Translations under genes and position numbers: made by a program
The notes under the pieces: model-generated
Told to the model about the DNA's origin: nothing
Databases searched by the model: none
What the model saw: only the letters and a program-made list of their open reading frames with translations
In this document: one piece after another, positions 8,947 to 16,815 of the stretch
How positions within the stretch are numbered: position 1 is the stretch's first letter
Layout of the letters: the number at the start of each line of letters is the position of its first letter
Assembly (NCBI GenBank): GCA_036403235.1
Contig: DASWRI010000075.1
Location: forward strand, 1-64,000
DNA length: 64,000 nt
Direction: 5' to 3'
Source of the DNA: JBGTFE01 sp036403235
GTDB taxonomy: Bacteria > Acidobacteriota > Blastocatellia > Pyrinomonadales > Pyrinomonadaceae

Positions 8947-10818
8947 TCAATCCACCATTCTTAATTTGCACGGAGTCGGATCAATAGATACGAGAAGCGG
9001 ACGAGCCAGACTGGACGCGGAAATGATGGCTTGTCCGGGAGCGAGATTCGGCAGGCGATTCCAAAGACCGTCGTCAATTATCCCGACGGTTCGTTTGAGC
9101 CGGTCAATTACGCCCGAATCAGAAATTTTGTGGAGAATGAAATTATTGACCAAACCGAGAACTTCGTTCGGCAGATGCTGCGGCAGTTGCGTAACAAATA
9201 CCAATCCGAGCCAGCGCTTGCGTCCGCGACGGGCAATGCGGGCGACTTGTTGGAAAAGAACCGGCATTTGTCTGACACGCTCCGCAGACAGAAATTCGTG
9301 GGCTTCTTCGATGACAACGGCGACGCGATTTTTTATCGGTTCGCCTTCCTGTCTGGAATTGTAGTTTTCGTCCTGTTTGAGTAGTAAGCCGCGAAGGATT
9401 TCCGAAATTACGAGATTATTTATCTGGGGCGAATCAGTATCACTTAAATCTATGATCGTAACGCTGCCGGGTTTTGTCATTGCATCGTAATCGGGAGCCG
9501 ACGCTTTATCATTATCAAAGATTTTGAGCCTCAGCAGACGCGCCAAACTACCTTGCACTTTGCGCCAACTGAAGACGTTTGAAGAATTTAACGACTTGAC
9601 TAATGCTTCAATGTCTTTGCGATTTTCAAAAAATTCTTCCGCGCCCAGATAGGTTTCAGAAGTTTCTTTGGCGACCGTATCGGCGCATAAACGAACAATG
9701 TCATACAAATGCTGTAGTTTCATACGCGGAAAGCCTTCCTCCATTTCATCGATTTCGAGCATTTGCGCTTTTTCATTTTCGTTGCCGATGCGCGGAAAAA
9801 TTCCTAATTTCATAATCGCGTTGCGGGTTAATTCATAGCCTTTTAAAAAGCGTTCTTCCTGAGCTTCGTTCAAGCCTAAAATTTCTTTGACGGCATACGG
9901 CGAAAGATTTGAGAAACTGAGCGAGAATTGTTTTTTATTTTCAGCGGTTGGATTGGAAGTTTCGCGTCCGACCAGATGATAAAGCGTGACGTTTTCCACA
10001 CCTTTCGGGGTTAAGCCGCGCCGAGTGAGTTCTTTGAGCATCGTTGCGTCGTCGGTTTGTTCCATCATTCGCGTATATTCGCCTTCGGTATCGAATAAAA
10101 CTACCGAAACGCCGCTTTCACTAAGTTTGCCGACCAGCCCGGAGACGGTGGTTGATTTTCCGCCGCCGGTTGTGCCGAGAACTGCCAGATGTCTTGGAAA
10201 AACGTCTTTGCGCGATGAAGGCAAATTTACGGGCATATTTTCATAACCGACCGCCAGACCTAAACGCACCTCGCCGGCAAGTTTTAGCTTTTCTTCAGTT
10301 TCATCGGCGGAAAGAGGTTTAACATAACTGTTCGGCAATGGACGAAATCTCGGCGGAACTAAATTGCCGTCTATTTCTTCGCCTAAAATTTCAACCTGCA
10401 CACGCCCGTGATAACGCGGCGTGAACTGTGTTCCGCGAACAGTCGTCGTAATGACGATAGGCGCGTCCGCTCGAAGCCCGTCAGGTTCGGCAAACGGACC
10501 TTGCACGACGGCACCGAGATACTGTCTGCCGTCGCCGCCGTCTTCCGACGATTTGCATTTGATTCGCACGAGCGATTGGGAGGGAACATCGCGTATCTTG
10601 TCGGACGGCAAAAGAACCGTTACCGTGTTGTCTTTCGATGCCGGCGTGTCATACATCACGCGACCAATTGAATCTTTCGCGTCTTCAGGTTCTTCCCATT
10701 CGCCGCCGGCGAGTTCGATTTCGTCGTCTAATAAGTCAAACCCGTTTTTTGCGTCTTCGATTAATGCGGTTGAAACAGAACTTAAATTTTCATTGTCAGA
10801 GTTTTCTTCACCAAACAT
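8947..10818 (-). CDS. herA: HerA-like hexameric DNA-translocating ATPase
   Basis: A 623-residue FtsK/HerA-class ATPase. About 180 N-terminal residues contain a beta-rich HAS-barrel-like region. Walker A is GTTGGGKST at about 215-223, preceded by HLAVLG; Walker B is AVVIEEAHEFL at about 500; a VARIARRGRKRWLGLVFVTQ segment carries the arginine and sensor positions. Known of the family: HerA rings pump DNA and hand ends to NurA in archaeal resection, and in bacteria HerA pairs with effector nucleases in antiphage systems. It is the last gene of the six-gene operon, 9 bases after the NurA-like gene, with AAGGAG before its ATG. Role in defence is inferred. Confidence 0.92.
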   Translation of the reverse strand: MFGEENSDNENLSSVSTALIEDAKNGFDLLDDEIELAGGEWEEPEDAKDSIGRVMYDTPASKDNTVTVLLPSDKIRDVPSQSLVRIKCKSSEDGGDGRQYLGAVVQGPFAEPDGLRADAPIVITTTVRGTQFTPRYHGRVQVEILGEEIDGNLVPPRFRPLPNSYVKPLSADETEEKLKLAGEVRLGLAVGYENMPVNLPSSRKDVFPRHLAVLGTTGGGKSTTVSGLVGKLSESGVSVVLFDTEGEYTRMMEQTDDATMLKELTRRGLTPKGVENVTLYHLVGRETSNPTAENKKQFSLSFSNLSPYAVKEILGLNEAQEERFLKGYELTRNAIMKLGIFPRIGNENEKAQMLEIDEMEEGFPRMKLQHLYDIVRLCADTVAKETSETYLGAEEFFENRKDIEALVKSLNSSNVFSWRKVQGSLARLLRLKIFDNDKASAPDYDAMTKPGSVTIIDLSDTDSPQINNLVISEILRGLLLKQDENYNSRQEGEPIKNRVAVVIEEAHEFLSAERVRQMPVLFQQVARIARRGRKRWLGLVFVTQLPQHLPNEVLGLVNNFILHKISDSGVIDRLKRTVGIIDDGLWNRLPNLAPGQAIISASSLARPLLVSIDPTPCKLRMVD

Positions 10819-10827
10819 AATTTCTCC

Positions 10828-12024
10828 TTATTTTGTTCGCGTCTCGCGCTCCGCGAAATATCTAAACGGCTGACCGGCATCGGCGTAAGCCGTTTGAACC
10901 GATGACATAAAACTGTCAACACCAAAGGTCGCGCTGCAAACCGTGTCGGCTAAATCTATTAACATCGGAAAACCTCGATGTTCCTGCAAAATACTGTCTG
11001 CCAAAGCTATTCTGGCAGCGATTTGCGCATAGTCTTTGTGGGCATAAAAAAGATACGGCGGCGCCATTGCCGAGGCTCGGTAAAGACCGACGACAATTTG
11101 CGGAGCGACTTCATCACGAAAATTTCTCATTTCTCGTAATACACCGCTTTCTTCTCGGTAACCGCCGTTTTCGATCATTTTTTCGATTTCGGGTTTTAAA
11201 GTTTGGATAATGGCAAATTCCAAAGGACGCAGAGCGTTGCCGATCATTATCAAATGTCGTTTGCGCGGTGCACTCGGAACAAAGATAAAACGCTTATGTT
11301 CCAGCACATACCATTTTATTAAATCCAGACTTAAACGAATTCGATCCCCTTGCGACGACCATAAGCCGGTTAGTAATTCGTAAGGCGCGGGACTTCCGTG
11401 ACCCATTCTCCATTGTGCCTGTGATTTTTCTTTTAATATTGCCCGCTCGGCGTAAGCCATAATGCCGCGCCGAGCTAACTCGCTCAAAGAATTGCCTTCC
11501 TGCCCTTGCCCTTCACGTTTTTCTCGACGGTCAAGAACGCTTAAAACTTCTTCTACCGGGTCGCTGATTTTTGAACGCAAATCGCGTCGAAATAATTTAT
11601 TCACCCAGGTGCCTTGCTGTCCGTTATACGAAACGAGACTGACACCGATTTGTGTGATTGTTAGCGGAATCGTGTCGTGAACGACGTTTGTGCCGTCAGC
11701 GGCTTCGACCGCGCCGTTGAACAAAAGTCCTCTCTGAACTTTTTCAAGTTCGGGGATTGTCACATCATCATGAAGCCCGGCATCAACCGGCGCATCGGGC
11801 GCGGTCGCTAATTTCGGAAATACTATTTTTCTGATTTGCCGGCGGTAATCGTCTTCTTTTTCAATGGCTTCGGCAACTTCGCGTTCGACCCGACCGAAGC
11901 TATCAGCCAAATCTTCACCGGCAGACCACGTAGCCAAATCTAAAGTATTGATTAAACTCTCACCGTAAGCTGCTTCGAAATCGGTGACATCAGAATCGAG
12001 AATTGACGTTGAGGTATTTTTCAT
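10828..12024 (-). CDS. nurA: NurA-like nuclease partner of HerA
   Basis: A 398-residue protein with a NurA-like pattern. An early acidic motif EAADGTNVVHDTI resembles the D-G-T/S strand carrying a catalytic Asp. A central block (QWRMGHGSPAPYELLTG) follows, and the C-terminal part has PMLIDLADTVCSATFG, then PFRYFAERETR, typical of NurA ends. NurA is an RNase H-fold exo/endonuclease working with HerA. GGAGGAG precedes the ATG at 12024. Pairing with herA (9-base gap) supports the call. Homology is remote by eye, so catalytic competence is not certain. Confidence 0.68.
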   Translation of the reverse strand: MKNTSTSILDSDVTDFEAAYGESLINTLDLATWSAGEDLADSFGRVEREVAEAIEKEDDYRRQIRKIVFPKLATAPDAPVDAGLHDDVTIPELEKVQRGLLFNGAVEAADGTNVVHDTIPLTITQIGVSLVSYNGQQGTWVNKLFRRDLRSKISDPVEEVLSVLDRREKREGQGQEGNSLSELARRGIMAYAERAILKEKSQAQWRMGHGSPAPYELLTGLWSSQGDRIRLSLDLIKWYVLEHKRFIFVPSAPRKRHLIMIGNALRPLEFAIIQTLKPEIEKMIENGGYREESGVLREMRNFRDEVAPQIVVGLYRASAMAPPYLFYAHKDYAQIAARIALADSILQEHRGFPMLIDLADTVCSATFGVDSFMSSVQTAYADAGQPFRYFAERETRTK

Positions 12025-12111
12025 CGCTTGCTCCTCCGGGCGGTTAATTTATCAGCCTCAAAAGTACACTCACTCTATATACAGGACGATAGGCACAAAG
12101 TTCGACAAGTT
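12025..12111. other. 87-base gap inside the defence operon
   Basis: This is the only sizeable gap between the metallopeptidase gene and the NurA-like gene. On the minus strand it contains TATATA about 50 bases before the nurA start, but no well-spaced -35 hexamer. It could carry an internal or alternative-sigma promoter; no terminator hairpin is seen. Confidence 0.3.
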
Positions 12112-12852
12112 TCAGCGAAATATTTCACTCCACGAGCGTTCTTTGCCAATCGAATTCAATAATTCGCTGCCGTAAAGCGCTGCAACAGGTGCCGGCAGAC
12201 CGAATTCATCCGTCAGGACTTTGGTGATATTTTGAATTCTGTCGTCGTATTTTGTCGGTGAAATATCCGTTTTCTCGATCACAGATTGTGGCGGCGCAAG
12301 CAATGCCATTGCAATTCGGTCGGCGCGGGATTCTGCGTCCCAAATTTCGGTTTGAGTAGATTCAGCGGAATCGGCACGCGTCATCAGCTCTGAGTAAATA
12401 CCGAGTTGGATGCTGCCTAAAAATGCGTGAACCCGCTGTTCAATCGAAGGTTTGCGATGCCCGTCCAGAACTTCGGTGATAGTTGAACCGAACTTTGAAA
12501 TCGCTTTCTGTCTGGGAATCCAATATTCAATTAAAAAATGACTGATTTCATGCGATAAAGTAAAACGCTGTTCGTCAGGCGAGTCGGTGCTGTCAATAAA
12601 AATAAATCCTTTTCCGCCGTAGGCAATGAGGCATCCTCTGACCGCGCGACTAGGACACCCGAATTGATATTTCGTATTTCGACGGGCAAACCAACTTTCT
12701 ATTTGAGAAAGCTGTAATCTCGGCAGTTCAATTATAGTGATCGGAAAGGCGAATTGAATGGCTCGTTCGAGTGTCCGGGGAAACGATTCCGGTTCGCCGC
12801 AGCGACTCCAAAATAAATCCACCGATTGCTGACTTGCATTATCTAACCACAT
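12112..12852 (-). CDS. ImmA/IrrE-type zinc metallopeptidase
   Basis: A 246-residue protein with a zincin motif, FTLSHEISHFLIEY, giving H101-E102-xx-H105, and a later ESRADRIAMALLAP segment that supplies the third-ligand region typical of ImmA/IrrE (DUF955) peptidases. Known of the family: these proteases cut repressors, often XRE-like partners, to switch on phage, mobile-element or stress genes. The gene follows a small HTH-like gene by 35 bases, a classic regulator/protease pairing. Inference: it may cleave the HTH-like or sigma-like protein to control the operon. Confidence 0.85.
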   Translation of the reverse strand: MWLDNASQQSVDLFWSRCGEPESFPRTLERAIQFAFPITIIELPRLQLSQIESWFARRNTKYQFGCPSRAVRGCLIAYGGKGFIFIDSTDSPDEQRFTLSHEISHFLIEYWIPRQKAISKFGSTITEVLDGHRKPSIEQRVHAFLGSIQLGIYSELMTRADSAESTQTEIWDAESRADRIAMALLAPPQSVIEKTDISPTKYDDRIQNITKVLTDEFGLPAPVAALYGSELLNSIGKERSWSEIFR

Positions 12853-12887
12853 TTTTTTGTTAAAGATGTGAACCGAAAGCCAACAGT

Positions 12888-13328
12888 TTATTTACTGCCA
12901 TCTTCATCTTTTGTAATCTCATCCACGTCCTCGTCTTCACTGTGATCCCGCGCGGCGGTAAGAATGCCGACTGAAAAAGGGTTACTTACCGGAATTTCTT
13001 CCGTTTCGTGATTAATCACCGCGTTATCAAGTGAGATCAGCGAATCAACTTCCCGAATTATTTGAACCAATCTCATTTCATCCATCGGAACATAATCTGC
13101 TATCTCGCTAATTTCATTTATAAAATTCGGCGCATCGGCATCAGGACGTTTACACAATGCAAGACGGGCAAACAAAAATGGAGGAATCCCCAGTTCACCG
13201 GCGAGAGCGTCTTTGTCCAACCCTTCAATCTGACAATATCGAGCTAAAACGTGCGACATAAACGTCGAATCGTTTTCAAGTTCCATTGCCAGATTCAGCA
13301 GCATTGTTTCACTATTAAAGCCGTTCAT
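12888..13328 (-). CDS. small acidic protein with a probable HTH, unknown function
   Basis: 146 residues from the ATG at 13328, chosen because it overlaps the stop of the sigma-like gene as ATGA. Residues about 30-95 read as helices with an HTH-like arrangement (DALAGELGIPPFLFARLALC, then a hydrophobic helical stretch). The C-terminus is Asp/Glu-rich. No named family is recognised. Position between a sigma-like gene and an ImmA/IrrE protease suggests a repressor or anti-sigma function, which is inference. Confidence 0.72.
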   Translation of the reverse strand: MNGFNSETMLLNLAMELENDSTFMSHVLARYCQIEGLDKDALAGELGIPPFLFARLALCKRPDADAPNFINEISEIADYVPMDEMRLVQIIREVDSLISLDNAVINHETEEIPVSNPFSVGILTAARDHSEDEDVDEITKDEDGSK

Positions 13329-13942
13329 CTTATGATTTCTGCCCGATGTCTTTGAATAAATTTCTTTATCCGATCCTTGTGTTTTTTGACACGCGCGCAC
13401 TGTGCTTCCGGCGATTCTTCGGAAATTCCGAGAACAACGGCGAACAAAACCGTTTCACGTTCGCCATTCATCATTAATTCCAAAATTGCCCGGTCAATCG
13501 GGTCTGGAAGCAAAGCGTATAATTGTTTATAAGTTTGACAATTTTGCTCCTCGTCAACCAAAAATTGTTCGATTGTCTCATTCTGATTCGCCTCATTACT
13601 ATATACAGTCTGAACTTCATCAAGTTCGACAAATTTATTTTGTTTAGCGTTTTCTTTAAGAAGATTTAACAGATTGCTGTTCGCGCGCTGCCAAATAAAG
13701 TTGAGTAGTGAGCTGCGCTTTGCGTCGAAATTATTCGGAGATTTCAAATAATAAAGAAGCGCGTCGTTGACTGCCGTTTGGATTAAATGTTCGTCATTAA
13801 CATTTGAAAATTTTCTCGATAAGCCTCGAAGGATTCGCGGCTGTAAGAGCTCGGCAATCTGCGCGGAAGCAGTCGGACGACCAGCAAGCAGGTCTTTGTG
13901 TAAGGCGGCTGCTTTTTCATTAAATTCTTTCGGCGCAGACAT
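13325..13942 (-). CDS. sigma-70-like protein embedded in the defence operon
   Basis: 205 residues from the ATG at 13942 (a TTG at 13948 is the alternative). Residues about 28-100 resemble sigma region 2 (helices around RILRGLSRKFSNVNDEHL and LLNFIWQRANSNLLNLLK). Residues about 140-200 resemble region 4 (LLPDPIDRAILELMM, then a basic helix). It is diverged from housekeeping and ordinary ECF factors. It starts 2 bases after the methyltransferase stop and is coupled to the next gene. Probably an RNA polymerase sigma factor dedicated to this locus; it might instead be an adaptor that has lost promoter recognition. Confidence 0.72.
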   Translation of the reverse strand: MSAPKEFNEKAAALHKDLLAGRPTASAQIAELLQPRILRGLSRKFSNVNDEHLIQTAVNDALLYYLKSPNNFDAKRSSLLNFIWQRANSNLLNLLKENAKQNKFVELDEVQTVYSNEANQNETIEQFLVDEEQNCQTYKQLYALLPDPIDRAILELMMNGERETVLFAVVLGISEESPEAQCARVKKHKDRIKKFIQRHRAEIIR

Positions 13943-13944
13943 AA

Positions 13945-15213
13945 TCAATTTTTTTGAAACACAAGCACATATTCCGTACTCATACGATTACCGAAAGATT
14001 CTTTGGCAAAAGGAAGAACACGCCGTCCTGCGGCGATAGTGCGTGTGTAACATTTTTTGGGAATAAGCCCGATACTGTTTCCGATTTCCATCAGAATTTT
14101 ATGTGTCGGAACTTCTACTTTTCGGATATGCGACGGACAAACGACAATTATGGCATGCTTTCCGCGTTTTAGTACTCGGTTAATCTCGCTTACCACAAGA
14201 TGCATATCGACAAAATATCTTTCGGTTAGCTTTGCCTGCGTATCGGATGTTTCTTTAAGAATGGGCAATACTTTGCTCAGGGTGCTAAAACTCGAAATAT
14301 CAAAACTGCTGTCTTCCCGCTTGAGAGATGATTGACGTTCTGTTCCAACGTAAATATTGGCTCGCCGTCGGTAATCGTCCATGCTAATGCCTAGTTCCTG
14401 TTCGAGCCAGGGCACTGCCAAAAAATGCGACCGGGTATAATCTAGAGCCGTAACGTAGGGCGGCGATGTAAAAACAAGATCTATTGATTCATCCCTTTGC
14501 GATAACGATCTCGCATCACCAAGTTTAATTTTTGATTCGACATTTTTCCTCCCGTTACAGCAATTTGAAAAATCCAGCATCTGCTTTCGCATTGTTTTTA
14601 CTCGTGCAGTAAACTTAGCCAAAACATTCGGCACTTTTTCGTGCTTTAAAAAATGATGCCGCGAATGAACAATATCACGAGCGTTCGCAACACTTGTTTT
14701 TGCAAGAATTAAAGATGTAAATGCAACCAGGAAAAAATTGCGAAGAGCATGAGACATTTTAGTCTCTCGAATATGAAAGGATAAGATTGCCAAGGATAAG
14801 GCGACTTCTTCGGAAAACCAGTAATCCCGATTATAAAATTCAGGAATTTCTATACGTTCTCGGATCTTTAAAAGACCTTGTTCATACTCTATTTCAGCAA
14901 TATCAGCCGCTACTTGAGTAATTAAAGTATCAAATATTTTTTCGATTTTATTATCTGGAATAACCGTACATTTTACTTCCGCGATGAGTTTGGCAATTGG
15001 ATCAATATCAAACCCGATCCCATTTCTACCTAAGAGTTTCGCTTCAACCAACGTAGTCCCACTACCAACCATTGGATCTAGTATTGTATCGCCACGTTTT
15101 GAGTAGTATGTCAGACCATATTTAACTAATTGAGGAGGACATTTAGCAGCGTAAGCATGCAGTCCATGAGTAGCATAAAGCGTATTATGTCCCTCAAAAT
15201 TTAATTCGGGCAT
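13945..15213 (-). CDS. DNA methyltransferase (TSPPY-type N4-C/N6-A)
   Basis: 422 residues. The SAM-binding motif DPMVGSGTT lies at 46-54, with GFDIDP at about 67-72, and the catalytic TSPPY at 249-253. These are the two hallmarks of amino-methyltransferases acting on DNA. The roughly 200 residues between them probably hold the target-recognition part. TSPPY is most often seen in N4-cytosine enzymes. It is the first gene of the operon. No restriction endonuclease of standard type is adjacent; the HerA/NurA pair may take that place. Target site cannot be read from sequence. Confidence 0.9.
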   Translation of the reverse strand: MPELNFEGHNTLYATHGLHAYAAKCPPQLVKYGLTYYSKRGDTILDPMVGSGTTLVEAKLLGRNGIGFDIDPIAKLIAEVKCTVIPDNKIEKIFDTLITQVAADIAEIEYEQGLLKIRERIEIPEFYNRDYWFSEEVALSLAILSFHIRETKMSHALRNFFLVAFTSLILAKTSVANARDIVHSRHHFLKHEKVPNVLAKFTARVKTMRKQMLDFSNCCNGRKNVESKIKLGDARSLSQRDESIDLVFTSPPYVTALDYTRSHFLAVPWLEQELGISMDDYRRRANIYVGTERQSSLKREDSSFDISSFSTLSKVLPILKETSDTQAKLTERYFVDMHLVVSEINRVLKRGKHAIIVVCPSHIRKVEVPTHKILMEIGNSIGLIPKKCYTRTIAAGRRVLPFAKESFGNRMSTEYVLVFQKN

Positions 15214-15360
15214 ATTGATTTATAAAATAAAACCGCAGAATTATTTATGTAACTGACAGATGTTTAAAGTTTTATTCTGCTAAGAATATACGATTTGAGA
15301 AAATTAGACAATTTAATTTTCGTTTCAGAAGATAAATCAATTATTGATAAATGAAAGGAA
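15214..15360 (-). promoter_or_regulatory. promoter region of the methyltransferase-HerA operon
   Basis: On the minus strand TTGTCT (15311-15306), a 15-base spacer and TATATT (15290-15285) form a plausible but short-spaced promoter 72 bases before the methyltransferase ATG. The pair GCAGAAT/ATTCTGC around 15235-15280 forms a loose inverted repeat in the leader. The region is very AT-rich. Confidence 0.35.
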
Positions 15361-15486
15361 TTTTCATTTTATGCGCTAATTATGGCGGATATTTTCACTT
15401 TATGCGCTAATGTTTTCTCACTTTATGTGCGAATAAATTTTCTAAGTTATTGATTTTATTAAAAGGCAATTTTCAATTTATGCGAG
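15361..15486. repeat. four direct copies of a TTTTCA-x-TTTATGCGCTAAT unit
   Basis: Copies lie at about 15361-15380, 15392-15411, 15413-15434 and 15469-15486. The core is CATTTTATGCGCTAAT, CACTTTATGCGCTAAT, CACTTTATGTGCGAAT and CAATTTATGCGAG; the last two are degenerate. Spacing is irregular, so this is not a CRISPR. Repeated short binding sites near an end are typical of IS21-family elements, so this may be an orphan transposon end; the second end and transposase genes are absent here. Confidence 0.5.
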
Positions 15487-15798
15487 ATCTAACAGCGCAT
15501 ACTAATGAATTTTGTGTAAATAAATTAATATACAAAAGGATTGCGGATGTGTAGACGGAAGACGAATTTAATAAACGAGCCACAATAACAGATAAGTTAA
15601 AAATAAGCCGGCCAGAATAAGAATTAAAAAGTGAGACGTGCGCCACGAGAAGCTGTAACATATTTGGCATCTGAAGTGCCAGAATGGTAAGCGCCGGGCG
15701 CAGTAATAACAAATACTCATATCTTAATAACAGCCTGATATTTATTCAGCGCATTAACCGAATTTTTTTGGTTTTCTCTTATTGTTTGACGGGCGCGG
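15487..15798. other. AT-rich intergenic stretch, nothing assigned
   Basis: No credible gene. A 79-codon minus-strand frame here has a low-complexity hydrophobic translation and no ribosome site, and I do not accept it. Composition is AT-rich like the adjoining repeats, suggesting a recombination scar between the defence genes and the small-gene cluster. Confidence 0.4.
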
Positions 15799-15993
15799 CT
15801 AAAAATTAATGTCGTCTTTTGTTAGAAAGTGAACGCATTGATTTGTCGCCGAGTCGATAATTTCAATCTGGTCAAAGGATTTTAATAATTTATTAGCCTT
15901 TTTTTTTGCTTTTTCGAAATCCTGCGACTGACCTTTCAACTCGAGCGGCTTTGAATCCTTTGTTTCGATATTCCCTGCTTTTATCAAAAACAT
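15799..15993 (-). CDS. small hypothetical protein (64 aa)
   Basis: A 64-residue lysine-rich protein (EKAKKKANKLLKSF) with a C-terminal strand-like IEIIDSATNQCVHFLT. No family is recognised. It starts 4 bases after the preceding gene, so it is the last cistron of a five-gene row of tiny proteins. Predominantly cytosolic by appearance, with no signal or membrane segment. Confidence 0.55.
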   Translation of the reverse strand: MFLIKAGNIETKDSKPLELKGQSQDFEKAKKKANKLLKSFDQIEIIDSATNQCVHFLTKDDINF

Positions 15994-15997
15994 TTAT

Positions 15998-16192
15998 TTA
16001 GATGCTCACCTGCATATGTTCGGATACGGCTTTCAATGCGTCCTCTCTGTCTTTGCATTCGGCTATCAGGCTTTGACCGTAATAGACGATAACCAGCGAT
16101 TTGGTGCGGTGTACAAAGGTGATTTTTATTCCTTCCGGCGTCAGCGCGCTTTCGGATTGCCCCATCTGCGATTTTTTGAAAATCAATTCCAT
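15998..16192 (-). CDS. small hypothetical protein (64 aa, MELIF start)
   Basis: 64 residues from the ATG at 16192, two bases beyond the zinc-motif gene's stop; the longer reading to 16288 would lie inside that gene and is rejected. The mid part (GIKITFVHRTKSLVIVYYGQ) suggests a small beta sheet, followed by a helix with CKDREDALKAV. No family recognised. Its first five residues match those of the gene at 16529-16771. Confidence 0.55.
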   Translation of the reverse strand: MELIFKKSQMGQSESALTPEGIKITFVHRTKSLVIVYYGQSLIAECKDREDALKAVSEHMQVSI

Positions 16193-16194
16193 AA

Positions 16195-16437
16195 TTATTG
16201 TCCCAAAACCTTCTCCCAGCCCGTTCCGCCGCACGTATAACAGGGAATTACGCTGTTGCTCTTGCCAACACCGAGACATTGACGACATTTGCCGGCCTCG
16301 CCTTTGACGGCAACATGCCCTTTTCCGCCGCAGACGATACAGGAAGCATTATTTCCGGGCGCGACGCTCCATTTGCCTGTTCCGCTGCACCAGGCGCATT
16401 TTACCTGCGTGTGATTATCCGATGTTTTTGTTTCCAT
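16195..16437 (-). CDS. small DnaJ-type zinc-motif protein (80 aa)
   Basis: 80 residues carrying four CxxC units, CAWCSGTGK, CIVCGGKGH, CRQCLGVGK and CYTCGGTGW, the CxxCxGxG pattern of the central domain of DnaJ. Two zinc sites are expected. There is no J-domain or substrate-binding domain, so this is a free-standing zinc module, as in several small chaperone-like or adaptor proteins. It sits in the middle of five tiny genes. Function is unknown; protein or nucleic-acid binding is inference. Confidence 0.8.
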   Translation of the reverse strand: METKTSDNHTQVKCAWCSGTGKWSVAPGNNASCIVCGGKGHVAVKGEAGKCRQCLGVGKSNSVIPCYTCGGTGWEKVLGQ

Positions 16438-16528
16438 CCGTATTTTCTCTTTCTCTGCCGATTGTTTTGGATTCTTTTGCTGCGGCCGTCAGCTTGCAGA
16501 CGCATTCAAACTCTTGCGTGTAAACCTA

Positions 16529-16771
16529 TTAATTTTTTTCCAGCAGCTCGCGCAGCGCGATTTTCAAACGCATTTCGTGGTTTTTGCAAATGGAGATAGT
16601 CGAGCTGGGCTTAGTCTGGTTAAAATTCAGCCGGCCGTCAAAATAATGCAAACCCGTCGGAATCGTCACCACTCTTGAAGTTGAAAACCGGCAACGGGCT
16701 CTGAATCCATTTATCAAAACTTCGCTGCTGCATTGATGCCGATGTATATTTTCCGCAAATATCAATTCCAT
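16529..16771 (-). CDS. small hypothetical protein (80 aa)
   Basis: An 80-residue protein with a strand-rich middle (RFSTSRVVTIPTGLHYFDGRL) and a basic C-terminal helix (MRLKIALRELL). Two Cys and two His occur early (HRHQC, RCRF), without a clear zinc pattern. No family recognised. It lies 44 bases after the 81-residue gene and 91 before the zinc-motif gene. An overlapping frame at 16638-16910 is rejected. Confidence 0.5.
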   Translation of the reverse strand: MELIFAENIHRHQCSSEVLINGFRARCRFSTSRVVTIPTGLHYFDGRLNFNQTKPSSTISICKNHEMRLKIALRELLEKN

Positions 16772-16815
16772 ATTTCAAAATCTCTGGGTTAATAAAACCA
16801 CTTTCAAAGCAGTTA

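Noticed and set aside
12025..12111. ECF-type promoter (GAAC/CGTC) before nurA
   Set aside because: GAAC and CGTC elements are present but 10 or 20 bases apart, not the 16-17 needed.
15361..15486. Short CRISPR array
   Set aside because: Units are about 18-22 bases, spacing is irregular (2 to 35 bases), and copies degrade within the set.
15473..15712. 79-codon minus-strand gene
   Set aside because: No ribosome site, low-complexity hydrophobic translation, and its end overlaps the repeats.
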